The position numbers were made by a program, and so were the translations under genes. Positions 1 to 6,251 of a stretch of DNA of 7,034 nucleotides are shown one piece after another (position 1 is the stretch's first letter; each line of letters opens with the position of its first letter). Below the pieces are notes generated by a model. The model made no database searches and was not told the origin of the DNA. It saw only the letters and a program-made list of their open reading frames with translations. The stretch is from Chryseosolibacter sp036402075. Its GTDB lineage: Bacteria; Bacteroidota; Bacteroidia; Cytophagales; Cyclobacteriaceae. The DNA is taken from the NCBI GenBank assembly GCA_036402075.1, contig DASWTP010000061.1, forward strand, positions 1 through 7,034, in the 5' to 3' direction.

Positions 1-6
1 GGATGT

Positions 7-342
7 ATGAACCTTGAAAACACGCAAGTACAGATGAGAAAAGGTATTTTGGAGTACTGCATCCTTCACATTATATCACGAGGCGAAGTTTATGCGTCTG
101 ACATGTTAGACGAGTTGACGGCTGCAAAAATGATCGTAGTAGAAGGCACGCTCTATCCCCTCCTTACCCGTCTTAAGAATGCCGGGCTTTTAGAATATAA
201 GTGGATTGAGTCGAAGTCAGGTCCGCCACGCAAGTACTATAAGCTTACCGATAAGGGAAGCAAGTTCCTGGAAAAGTTAACGGAGACCTGGGATGAACTT
301 GTTCATTCAACTCAAATGATCACTACCAAATCAAACGCTTAA
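7..342 (+). CDS. PadR-family transcriptional regulator
   Basis: A 111-residue protein, the usual size for a short PadR regulator made of one winged-helix domain and a C-terminal dimerisation helix. The winged helix covers about residues 10-80. The family hallmark is clear: VVEGTLYPLLTRLKNAGLLEY (residues 44-64), with the recognition-helix TLYPLLTRL, followed by the wing GPPRKYYKLTDKG (about 72-84). PadR proteins bind DNA as dimers and commonly repress a nearby membrane-protein gene. Here the next gene starts 22 bp downstream on the same strand and encodes a PspC/GIN membrane protein with a HAAS-like N-terminus, a pairing that suggests the two work together (inference). The ATG at 7 gives the expected N-terminus, but only 6 bp of upstream sequence are present, so promoter and operator are outside the window. 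Confidence 0.93.
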   Translation: MNLENTQVQMRKGILEYCILHIISRGEVYASDMLDELTAAKMIVVEGTLYPLLTRLKNAGLLEYKWIESKSGPPRKYYKLTDKGSKFLEKLTETWDELVHSTQMITTKSNA

Positions 343-364
343 TTTCACGACACGAACAGGATAT

Positions 365-2752
365 ATGAAAAAGAATATCAGTATAAATATCAGCGGCATC
401 ATCTTTCATATTGAGGAAGACGGATACGAGACCCTCAAAAAGTATCTCGACTCCATCAATAAGTACTTTTCAACGTTCGAAGACAGCAGTGAAATTTTAG
501 CGGACATTGAAAGCCGGATCGCGGAGATCTTCCTTTCCAAGCTTAATGAAGAAAAGCAGATCATCACCCTTGAAGATGTTAACAGCCTTATTGCAACGAT
601 GGGTAGTGTCAGCGACTTCAAGGCTGCAGAAGACCAGGAGACCGAACCCGCTCCCACCCCCGAAAGCAACACCTCAGAAAGCTTTGCCTCGGGCGAGCAA
701 AATACCGGCAGCGCCAACACTTCCAAGACATTCGTTCCACCGAAACGACTTTTCCGCGATCAAAAAAGGAAAATCCTGGGTGGTGTAAGTTCGGGTCTTG
801 GAAACTACTTCAGCATTGACCCGCTTTGGATCCGCCTCCTCTTCGCACTGATGTTCTTTGCCTATGGAATTTCATTACTTGTTTACATTGTCATGTGGAT
901 CGCGGTTCCAGGATCGTACGAACTCGATGAGCCGGACACAGGCAAAAAGATGTTTCGCGATCCCGAACGAAAGGTGATCGGTGGTGTTTCCGGTGGAGTT
1001 GCTGCCTTCCTGGGTGTTGACATCGTTGCCGTTCGTGTCATCTTTATCCTGTTAATCTTTGGCGGGGGTATCGGATTCTTCCTTTACATCGTATTGTGGC
1101 TGATCCTTCCGGAAGCAAGAACACTGACCGACCGCGTGCAAATGCAAGGGGAACCGGTAACACTTTCAAACATTGAGTCAACGATAAAAAAAAGTCAAAC
1201 TGAGCGCGTAGCAGAAGAGGAATCGACCCTTACAAAAATATTGCTCTTTCCGTTCCGTCTTATCGGAATGGTGTTGCGTGCAATCGGAGTGATTCTCGTT
1301 CCAATCCTCGAAATCATCCGTGTTTGCTTTGGCGTGATGATTATCCTGATCGGAGTAAGTCTCTTGTTCAGTGTGCTTGTCACCTCTGGAATATTGTTCG
1401 GGATCTTTTCGTCAGGAACAGTCTCCCTGCCGTGGATCAATGAACTGAACGAATCAAACATTCCAGTGCACACCCTGGCAAACTCTTTCTCGGGATGGGC
1501 TGCTTTCGCAGGATTCCTTGCCAGCGCTATCCCAAGCATCTTCCTCATCATGTTGGGTGCTTCAGTAATTGCCAAACGAATTGTGTTTAGTGCGACTGCA
1601 GGTTGGACCTTATTTATCACATGGTTTGTGAGCATGGTGATCCTGGCCGTATCGATCCCAAAGATTGTCTTCTCGTTCAAGGAAGAAGGCGAATACAAAG
1701 TGGAGAATGTTTACACCATCAATGGAAAAACAGCCGTCCTGAAAATTAATGAGGTTGGTATGGACGATTATCACGGGACACGCCTCACGATCAAAGGCCA
1801 TAATTCGAACGAATTCAAGCTGATCCAGGAATTTAAATCGCAGGGTACTACACGCGCCAAAGCGATTGAAAACGCTAAGATGGTCGACTACGGCTTTGAA
1901 TTCCGGGACTCAATCTTCACATTCGACAGCAACCTGCGCTTCAAACCCGATGCAATCTTCCGTGGTCAGCAACTCGACATGACGCTGATGGTGCCGTACA
2001 ATACACCGTTCACAATTGATGAAGGCGTATCCCGCATCCTCACACATTACATCGACTGGAGCGAGCGCGATGGACAAACCTGGAAATACACCGAAGCCGA
2101 TGGTATGCAATGCATCACCTGCGAGCGAAAAGAAGAAGAGGATGAGTTCGGAACCACGTCAGATCTCCGCGATTTCGATGAAATTGAAGTGTCAGGCAAG
2201 TTTGACCTGCGCATCATCAACGGTAACGACTACAACGTGGAGCTGCTCGGGCCGGAGCGCGAAAAAGACAAGTATAAAATCTATCGCACTGCCAAGACGC
2301 TCGTGATCGAATACAATAGCAGGAAGAAAAACTGGGAGGTGAACGACCTGGGCATCGAAGAAATGAGAATTAATGTAACGATGCCGGCTCTTGAAAAACT
2401 CGAAGCGACAGGTTTTGGAACCATCCGCTTCGACAATTTTAACGGAAACGACCTGGAGATAGAATCACGCGGTCCGATCAAGATCCGGGGTGAACTAAGC
2501 ATGCAGGAGTTGAGCATAAACCTGACCGGCAAATCGGAGGCAGAGCTGTCTGGCCATGCCAATAACCTGAATGCCCGCATCGAGCTGGCGTCAAAACTCA
2601 GAGCCTACAACCTCGATGTGGTTGATGCCATGATCGAAGTGTCGGGCGCTTCAAATGCCAAAGTCAATGTATCCGGCAACCTTGAAATTGAAGAAGGGGT
2701 GGCCAGCGATGTAGATTACCGCGGCACGCCAAACGTTGTAAAAAGAGATTAA
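365..2752 (+). CDS. Membrane protein with HAAS-like N-terminus, two PspC domains and C-terminal GIN (DUF2807) domain
   Basis: A 795-residue multidomain envelope protein. Residues 1-85 form a helical, charged N-terminus ending in LEDVNSLIATMGSVSDF; it resembles the HAAS-type domains that accompany PadR regulators. A Ser/Thr/Pro/Glu-rich linker follows (about 88-125). Two PspC domains come next, about 127-184 (KRLFRDQKRKILGGVSSGLG) and 195-250 (KMFRDPERKVIGGVSGGVA), each with its membrane helix ending in W-(I/L)-(A/L)-(V/L)-P. More hydrophobic segments lie at about 294-350, 375-402 and 410-437. Residues 440-600 are a soluble, probably periplasmic region with a CxxC pair at 583/586. Residues 603-790 match the GIN domain (FDEIEVSGKFDLRIINGNDY), a repetitive beta structure. 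PspC domains are linked to envelope stress; the exact role of this fusion is not known. It lies 22 bp after the padR-like gene and is probably cotranscribed with it. The protein is intact. Confidence 0.9.
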   Translation: MKKNISINISGIIFHIEEDGYETLKKYLDSINKYFSTFEDSSEILADIESRIAEIFLSKLNEEKQIITLEDVNSLIATMGSVSDFKAAEDQETEPAPTPESNTSESFASGEQNTGSANTSKTFVPPKRLFRDQKRKILGGVSSGLGNYFSIDPLWIRLLFALMFFAYGISLLVYIVMWIAVPGSYELDEPDTGKKMFRDPERKVIGGVSGGVAAFLGVDIVAVRVIFILLIFGGGIGFFLYIVLWLILPEARTLTDRVQMQGEPVTLSNIESTIKKSQTERVAEEESTLTKILLFPFRLIGMVLRAIGVILVPILEIIRVCFGVMIILIGVSLLFSVLVTSGILFGIFSSGTVSLPWINELNESNIPVHTLANSFSGWAAFAGFLASAIPSIFLIMLGASVIAKRIVFSATAGWTLFITWFVSMVILAVSIPKIVFSFKEEGEYKVENVYTINGKTAVLKINEVGMDDYHGTRLTIKGHNSNEFKLIQEFKSQGTTRAKAIENAKMVDYGFEFRDSIFTFDSNLRFKPDAIFRGQQLDMTLMVPYNTPFTIDEGVSRILTHYIDWSERDGQTWKYTEADGMQCITCERKEEEDEFGTTSDLRDFDEIEVSGKFDLRIINGNDYNVELLGPEREKDKYKIYRTAKTLVIEYNSRKKNWEVNDLGIEEMRINVTMPALEKLEATGFGTIRFDNFNGNDLEIESRGPIKIRGELSMQELSINLTGKSEAELSGHANNLNARIELASKLRAYNLDVVDAMIEVSGASNAKVNVSGNLEIEEGVASDVDYRGTPNVVKRD

Positions 2753-2814
2753 AGACCTGTAACATTCCAGCGATAAAAGCGTCTATTGAAAAACTAACCA
2801 AAAACCCTGAAACC

Positions 2815-2868
2815 ATGATCTTTTTCCTGCTTTTCCTCCTTGTTTGGTTTATCATTTCGATAATCTAA
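2815..2868 (+). CDS. Possible 17-residue hydrophobic microprotein
   Basis: An ATG-to-TAA frame encodes MIFFLLFLLVWFIISII, almost wholly hydrophobic and long enough to span a membrane once. It begins 62 bp after the PspC/GIN gene and ends 22 bp before the hairpin of an intrinsic terminator, so it would sit as the last frame of the PadR-PspC transcript. The start has an A-rich upstream context (CCCTGAAACCATG) without a Shine-Dalgarno site, which is ordinary for Bacteroidota. A frame this short can arise by chance in a pyrimidine-rich tract, so only its composition, placement before the terminator and clean start and stop support it. Confidence 0.35.
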   Translation: MIFFLLFLLVWFIISII

Positions 2869-2890
2869 ATATTGTTAGATAGTTGTTGTG

Positions 2891-2922
2891 GCCACCTGAT
2901 TCACTTCGGGTGGCTTTTTTTT
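2891..2922 (+). terminator. Rho-independent terminator of the PadR-PspC operon
   Basis: A 9-bp stem (GCCACCTGA at 2891-2899 with TCGGGTGGC at 2906-2914, one G-T wobble) has a 6-nt loop and is followed by eight T residues (2915-2922). It points rightwards, ends the operon after the 17-residue frame, and separates it from the sigma-factor operon. Confidence 0.9.
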
Positions 2923-2930
2923 GGCCAGGA

Positions 2931-3088
2931 CGTTGATCCGTTATCCGTTGATTCGTTGATCCGGGGCATTGTTAAAAGAAAGGCATCTGAGCTAAGGCCG
3001 CCCGTATCAAGCATCGGTACCCTTAGTAGAATCAGAGAATCGCGAAGCCAGAAACGGATCAACAAATCAACGGATCAACTAATCAACG
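2931..3088. repeat. Inverted pair of 8-bp-period repeat arms around a hairpin
   Basis: The left arm (2931-2964) is CGTTGATC, CGTTATC, CGTTGATT, CGTTGATC, then CGG. The right arm (3055-3088) is CGGATCAA, CAAATCAA, CGGATCAA, CTAATCAA, then CG. The arms are reverse complements apart from a few mismatches and one 1-bp gap. Between them (90 bp) is a second dyad: TCTGA and CTAAGG at 2986-2997 pair with CCTTAG and TCAGA at 3021-3036, with an inner CCG/CGG. This occupies most of the 2923-3193 gene-free stretch. It could fold as a large cruciform or RNA stem. No flanking target duplication is seen. Function is unknown. Confidence 0.75.
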
Positions 3089-3148
3089 ACTTTCAAACCC
3101 CTCCAAAACCTCTAAATTGCCACGTTTCAACATTATTTACCGGGTGAC

Positions 3149-3176
3149 GCAACCCTGAGCACCAAAAGCCGATCTA
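3149..3176 (+). promoter_or_regulatory. Candidate ECF sigma-dependent promoter (possible autoregulation)
   Basis: GCAACC at 3149-3154 contains the AAC core typical of ECF -35 elements. After a 16-bp spacer comes GATCTA (3171-3176), resembling CGTCTA-type ECF -10 elements. Transcription would begin near 3183, about 10 bp before the sigma-factor ATG. ECF factors often transcribe their own operon, so this is a natural autoregulation candidate. No good TTTG...TAnnTTTG promoter was found in this stretch. The assignment is by eye. Confidence 0.45.
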
Positions 3177-3193
3177 GATTGCATAACCCTTAA

Positions 3194-3781
3194 ATGGAAT
3201 TCAAAATTTACCGGGCTAAAGAAGATGAACTGATCAAAGGTTGTCTGAAGCGCGACCGCAACGCGCAGCAGGCCCTCTATGATCTTTATTCGTCAAAAAT
3301 GTATGCGTTATGCTACAGGTATGTTCGTCATGCCATGGAGGCGGAGGACGTGCTGGTGATGGCGTTTACAAAGATCTTTGACCGGATTGAGCAGTTTAAG
3401 GGTGAAGGAAGCTTCGAGGGATGGATCAGGCGAGTGATGGTGAACGAAGCCCTAACCCACCTCCGAAAGTCGCGCGCCATGTATGTCGAGACAGAACTCG
3501 AACAGGCCGACCGCGAACCCGATTACGATCGACTCAGCGATCACCTTGAAGCCGAAGACCTTCACAAAATGATCCAGGAGTTACCGCCTGGATATCGCCT
3601 GGTGTTTAATATGTACGCGATCGATGGATACTCTCACAAAGAAATCGCAGAACAGTTGGGCATCAGTGAAAATACGTCAAAGTCACAGCTAAGCAGGGCA
3701 AGAACCTTCTTACAAAAGATATTGATGGAGAACGATTGGATCTCGAAACAAAAAATCAGCAACGATGAATCAGCAACCTGA
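3194..3781 (+). CDS. ECF RNA polymerase sigma factor (sigma-70 family)
   Basis: A 195-residue sigma factor with only regions 2 and 4, the normal ECF layout and size. Region 2 spans about residues 22-90, including ALYDLYSSKMYALCYRYV, the core-binding segment AEDVLVMAFTKIF and the -10-reading part FEGWIRRVMVNEALTHLRK. Region 4 spans about 123-175, with ELPPGYRLVFNMYAIDGYSHKEIAEQLGISENTSKSQLSRAR; its helix-turn-helix (147-170) reads the -35 element. The usual Gln-Glu after AEDVL is replaced by VM, a mild departure from many relatives. The final 17 bp, including the TGA stop, overlap the next gene, which argues for coupled translation with the anti-sigma candidate. It probably switches on its own operon and envelope genes when released from the membrane partner (inference). 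Confidence 0.93.
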   Translation: MEFKIYRAKEDELIKGCLKRDRNAQQALYDLYSSKMYALCYRYVRHAMEAEDVLVMAFTKIFDRIEQFKGEGSFEGWIRRVMVNEALTHLRKSRAMYVETELEQADREPDYDRLSDHLEAEDLHKMIQELPPGYRLVFNMYAIDGYSHKEIAEQLGISENTSKSQLSRARTFLQKILMENDWISKQKISNDESAT

Positions 3782-4514
3782 TAAACTTTTCAGGGACAAA
3801 CTTCAGTCCTTTCAGACACCTGCACCCTCGGGCGCATGGAGTCGTATTGAAGCCAACCTGGACAAAAAAAATGACAATGTGCTTTGGCTCCGCATTGCAG
3901 CAAGTCTGTTGATCGTTGCAATTGCAGCCTACCTGCTCTGGCCTTCTAATTCAATAAAGACACCGCAGCCCGAACTAGCCGGCAAAACCACCACCGAGAA
4001 AACGATTAAACCTCAACCGCATCAAAAAGAAGAAGAGAAAATGTCAGCGCCCCCTGCTGTTGATAATGAAATTGCAACGCGCAAAAAACGAATTGAGAAG
4101 CCTGCGGTAAGTAACGCGCAGGGAAGCGCGCCAGTTGAACAGCATAAGCCTGTAATGGTGGATCAATCAATCAACCTGTCGGAAACGAACAGCACTGCTT
4201 CACATAACGCTAATGAAGAACGTTTGCCCGAGCAGGTCTCAACACCCGTTGAAATGCACACCGTGGTTGCCAACGCAGAAACACAGAAACTGAAAATTAT
4301 TTTCTCTGCAGAAGAAGTCGATAATAAATATTTAGATAAAAAAGCATTGGCGGAAGCAACCTCCGATGATAAGAAGCCATCTACGTTGAAGAAGCTGCTT
4401 GACAAAGCTTACGACCTGAAATACAATCAGGACCCGTTTGGCGATCTCCGGCAGCGAAAAGATGAAATTCTAGCGCTGAATTTTAGAAAAGACAAACGTA
4501 GTGATAACAAGTAA
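3765..4514 (+). CDS. Putative membrane-anchored anti-sigma factor
   Basis: A 249-residue single-pass protein with no FecR or zinc-binding anti-sigma motif that I can recognise. Residues 1-38 are a short cytoplasmic part (LFRDKLQSFQTPAPSGAWSR), of the form seen in proteins encoded directly after Bacteroidota ECF sigma genes. A membrane helix covers about 39-59 (VLWLRIAASLLIVAIAAYLL). The rest should be periplasmic: a long low-complexity Lys/Glu/Pro/Ser/Asn-rich stretch (about 60-175), then a more ordered tail (about 176-249) with STLKKLLDKAYDLKYNQDPF and LRQRKDEILALNFRKDK. It starts inside the sigma gene (17-bp overlap), and the next gene begins 7 bp after its stop. The anti-sigma role is inferred from topology and gene order, not from a known catalytic or binding motif. 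Confidence 0.7.
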   Translation: MNQQPDKLFRDKLQSFQTPAPSGAWSRIEANLDKKNDNVLWLRIAASLLIVAIAAYLLWPSNSIKTPQPELAGKTTTEKTIKPQPHQKEEEKMSAPPAVDNEIATRKKRIEKPAVSNAQGSAPVEQHKPVMVDQSINLSETNSTASHNANEERLPEQVSTPVEMHTVVANAETQKLKIIFSAEEVDNKYLDKKALAEATSDDKKPSTLKKLLDKAYDLKYNQDPFGDLRQRKDEILALNFRKDKRSDNK

Positions 4515-4521
4515 AAATTTT

Positions 4522-5538
4522 ATGATACGAAAGATAGGATTAGTAGCTCTCGCCCTCATGGCCTCGCTATATACAAACGCACAGGAGAAAAGTGATACAG
4601 TAGTTGTACCGTTGGGAAAATCCAGTCAGATCATTTTCACCATGCAGGATCGCAGTGATGTTGAGATCCTCAGGCATTATAACTTCCAGGAAATGTTCCA
4701 GGATATCCTTACAAAAATTGAAGGATCTGATACCGCGCGCGCAACCGAACCCACAGCCACCGAAGAACACGATACCCGAAGCATCGCTGATACAAAGCCT
4801 GATGATGAAAACTGGAACGTCACACGCAACGATGACAATACCGAAGAAGAAACTGAAAGTGATGACGACTGGAACGAGAAAGTACGGACGCGAAGCTACC
4901 GGAAGGGAAGGACGTGGCAATCATTCAACTTTGACCTCGGCACTAACAATTATCTCTCCAATGGAAAATTCGAAGACACCACCTACACCGTTCGCCCGTG
5001 GGGCTCATGGTACCTGGCCGCCTCATCCATTCAACGAACACGCGTAGCACGGCATTTCTTCATCGAGTGGGGTCTGGGAATCAGCTGGTACAATTTCAAA
5101 TTCCAGAGTGACGATGTACTCATCGAACGCACCGACAATGGCGTGCAATTCATCACGGACACCCGTGACGTGAACCACAGGAAGAGCAAGCTAACCGCAA
5201 CCTACATCAATGCGTCTTTCGTTCCAGTCATTGACTTTGGTGATCGCGGACGGAAGCCGAGAATGTGGGATGGCTACGGCAGCTCCTTCCGAATTGGTAT
5301 CGGTCCTTATGTAGGCTATCGTGTAGCAAGCAGATCAAAGCTTGTCTATAAAGAGGATGGCGACCTTGAAAAAGAGAAGCAGCGAAACAGCTTTTACCTG
5401 AGCAACCTCCGCTATGGCGCGCGTCTGCAACTCGGCTTTCACGGCACCGACCTGTTCTTCAACTATGACATGAATGAACTGTTCGCAGAAGGAAAAGGAC
5501 CAAAGTTGAATGCGTTTAGTTTTGGAGTAATCTTTTAG
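4522..5538 (+). CDS. Secreted outer-membrane beta-barrel-like protein with acidic linker
   Basis: A 338-residue protein counted from the ATG at 4522. That start puts a clean signal peptide at the N-terminus (MIRKIGLVALALMASLYTNAQ, cleavage likely after NAQ). The upstream in-frame GTG at 4501 would overlap the previous gene and add seven polar residues before the signal, so I rejected it. After a short globular part (about 22-70), residues 72-122 are a strongly acidic, low-complexity linker (DDNTEEETESDDDWNE). From about 130 to the end, alternating aromatic and polar strands with Gly-rich turns (SFNFDLGTNNYLSNG, FFIEWGLGISWYNFKF, FRIGIGPYVGYRV) and a terminal Phe (FSFGVIF) fit an outer-membrane barrel. 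It is the last gene of the sigma operon and may be its output or signal source (inference). No named family was recognised. Confidence 0.8.
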   Translation: MIRKIGLVALALMASLYTNAQEKSDTVVVPLGKSSQIIFTMQDRSDVEILRHYNFQEMFQDILTKIEGSDTARATEPTATEEHDTRSIADTKPDDENWNVTRNDDNTEEETESDDDWNEKVRTRSYRKGRTWQSFNFDLGTNNYLSNGKFEDTTYTVRPWGSWYLAASSIQRTRVARHFFIEWGLGISWYNFKFQSDDVLIERTDNGVQFITDTRDVNHRKSKLTATYINASFVPVIDFGDRGRKPRMWDGYGSSFRIGIGPYVGYRVASRSKLVYKEDGDLEKEKQRNSFYLSNLRYGARLQLGFHGTDLFFNYDMNELFAEGKGPKLNAFSFGVIF

Positions 5539-5539
5539 T

Positions 5540-5696
5540 GTGCTCGGGTTCTCAGGTGCTCATTTGCTCATGTATCCTTTAAAGCAGATCAGCAATATTT
5601 TTAGAGAAAAGTCTCCTATGAGAGACTTTTTTTATTGCCGATTTTCAGCCCAACCCCGCCAACATGAACACATGAACACCATGCGCACATGACCAC
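5540..5696. repeat. Second inverted pair of 8-bp-period arms, enclosing the operon terminator
   Basis: The left arm (5540-5573) is GTGCTCGG, GTTCTCAG, GTGCTCAT, TTGCTCAT, then GT, starting 2 bp after the stop of the barrel gene. The right arm (5662-5696) is built from ACATGAAC, ACATGAAC and ACCATGCGC-type units and ends just before the stop of the minus-strand gene. The right arm resembles the reverse complement of the left arm, well at its ACATGARC end and poorly beyond. The 88-bp interval contains the terminator. The layout matches the repeat at 2931-3088 although the units differ in sequence. Confidence 0.55.
5607..5633 (+). terminator. Rho-independent terminator of the sigma-factor operon
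   Basis: AAAAGTCTC (5607-5615) pairs with GAGACTTTT (5622-5630) across a 6-nt loop, and the T run extends to 5633. It lies about 70 bp after the stop of the barrel gene. Because the stem begins with an A run, it might also work for the convergent minus-strand gene, though the A tract on that side is short. Confidence 0.85.
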
Positions 5697-5699
5697 AAT

Positions 5700-6173
5700 T
5701 TAAAGCTCGTCCTTCTTATAATACACCATTTCCCTTTCATCCCCGCGCAACTTCAAATCTCGACACACCTTGGCAGACGTTGGCCAGAGGATTGCCATCA
5801 ACACCAGGTTAAGAACAAACACACCTGTTATCACATCATCTTTTGTGATGTAGAATGAATACACCAGGAACAGACACCCGAAGGCAATGATGATGTAACG
5901 AACGATTGTTAAGTAAAAAAACTTCGTAAGTTTTAATCCCAACCCTTGATCCTTAGCAATCGATTTAATTTTTTTAAGATAGTAAAGGAACATGAGCAAC
6001 CAGTTGGCACCGATGATGCCTGCGATTTGCGTCCGTGTAAGCCACAATCTCGGTTCCGGATCAAATGCTGTAAGAAAATAGGCGGCTACGAAGGTGATGA
6101 TGAGAGTCAGTACGATCAACAGTAAACGGATGTTGAGTTTGGTGAAGTACTGACCAATGGTGAAATATTCCAT
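5700..6173 (-). CDS. Four-helix integral membrane protein of unknown function
   Basis: A 157-residue protein that I do not recognise. It has four predicted membrane helices, about residues 17-37 (RLLLIVLTLIITFVAAYFL), 48-67 (TQIAGIIGANWLLMFLYYLK), 86-109 (FYLTIVRYIIIAFGCLFLVYSF) and 115-131 (ITGVFVLNLVLMAILW). A short charged cytoplasmic-type loop (KKIKSIAKDQG) separates helices 2 and 3, and the polar tail is WPTSAKVCRDLKLRGDERE followed by MVYYKKDEL. No catalytic motif is apparent. The ATG at 6173 has no Shine-Dalgarno site. The gene is divergent from the TetR-family gene, with 78 bp between start codons, so it may be a target of that regulator. It converges on the sigma operon. Confidence 0.8.
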   Translation of the reverse strand: MEYFTIGQYFTKLNIRLLLIVLTLIITFVAAYFLTAFDPEPRLWLTRTQIAGIIGANWLLMFLYYLKKIKSIAKDQGLGLKLTKFFYLTIVRYIIIAFGCLFLVYSFYITKDDVITGVFVLNLVLMAILWPTSAKVCRDLKLRGDEREMVYYKKDEL

Positions 6174-6185
6174 ATGACGTTGCCT

Positions 6186-6193
6186 CTAAGGTA
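6186..6193 (-). promoter_or_regulatory. Possible -7 element for the minus-strand membrane gene
   Basis: Read on the minus strand, TACCTTAG differs by one base from the Bacteroidota -7 consensus TAnnTTTG. It would start transcription a few bases before the ATG at 6173. A second near match, TAAGTTCG, lies at 6194-6201. No convincing -33 TTTG is present, so the call is weak. Confidence 0.3.
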
Positions 6194-6235
6194 CGAACTT
6201 ACCGCCTGATGTTCGGGGTTGTGATTTATTTTGTA

Positions 6236-6243
6236 TATTTTTG
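6236..6243 (+). promoter_or_regulatory. Bacteroidota-type -7 element for the TetR-family gene
   Basis: TATTTTTG matches TAnnTTTG exactly. A weak -33 partner, TTCG at 6212-6215, lies 20 bp upstream. Transcription would begin near 6249-6250, only a few bases before the ATG at 6252. This also argues against starting translation at the TTG at 6231. Confidence 0.5.
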
Positions 6244-6251
6244 ATACTACT

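Noticed and set aside
1195..1698. A 167-residue open frame on the minus strand
   Set aside because: It lies wholly inside the PspC/GIN gene, whose domains are clear; it is a shadow frame.
2931..3088. CRISPR array or insertion sequence
   Set aside because: The units are only 7-8 bp and contiguous without spacers between them, no transposase frame is present, and no flanking target duplication is visible.
2872..3147. A 91-residue open frame on the plus strand
   Set aside because: It runs through the terminator and both inverted repeat arms, has no good start context, and its composition reflects the repeats rather than a protein.
4501..4521. GTG start for the barrel protein
   Set aside because: It overlaps the upstream gene and adds polar residues before a complete signal peptide that begins at the ATG at 4522.
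4744..4908. Acidic repeat in the barrel protein as a calcium-binding repeat domain
   Set aside because: The Asp/Glu-rich stretch has no regular spacing or EF-hand/RTX-type glycine pattern, so it is better called a low-complexity linker.
6194..6215. CGAAC-N12-GTTCG as a TetR autoregulatory operator in the divergent spacer
   Set aside because: The arms are only 5 bp, the spacing is wide, and the sequence does not resemble the dyad at 6929-6942; chance is a fair explanation.
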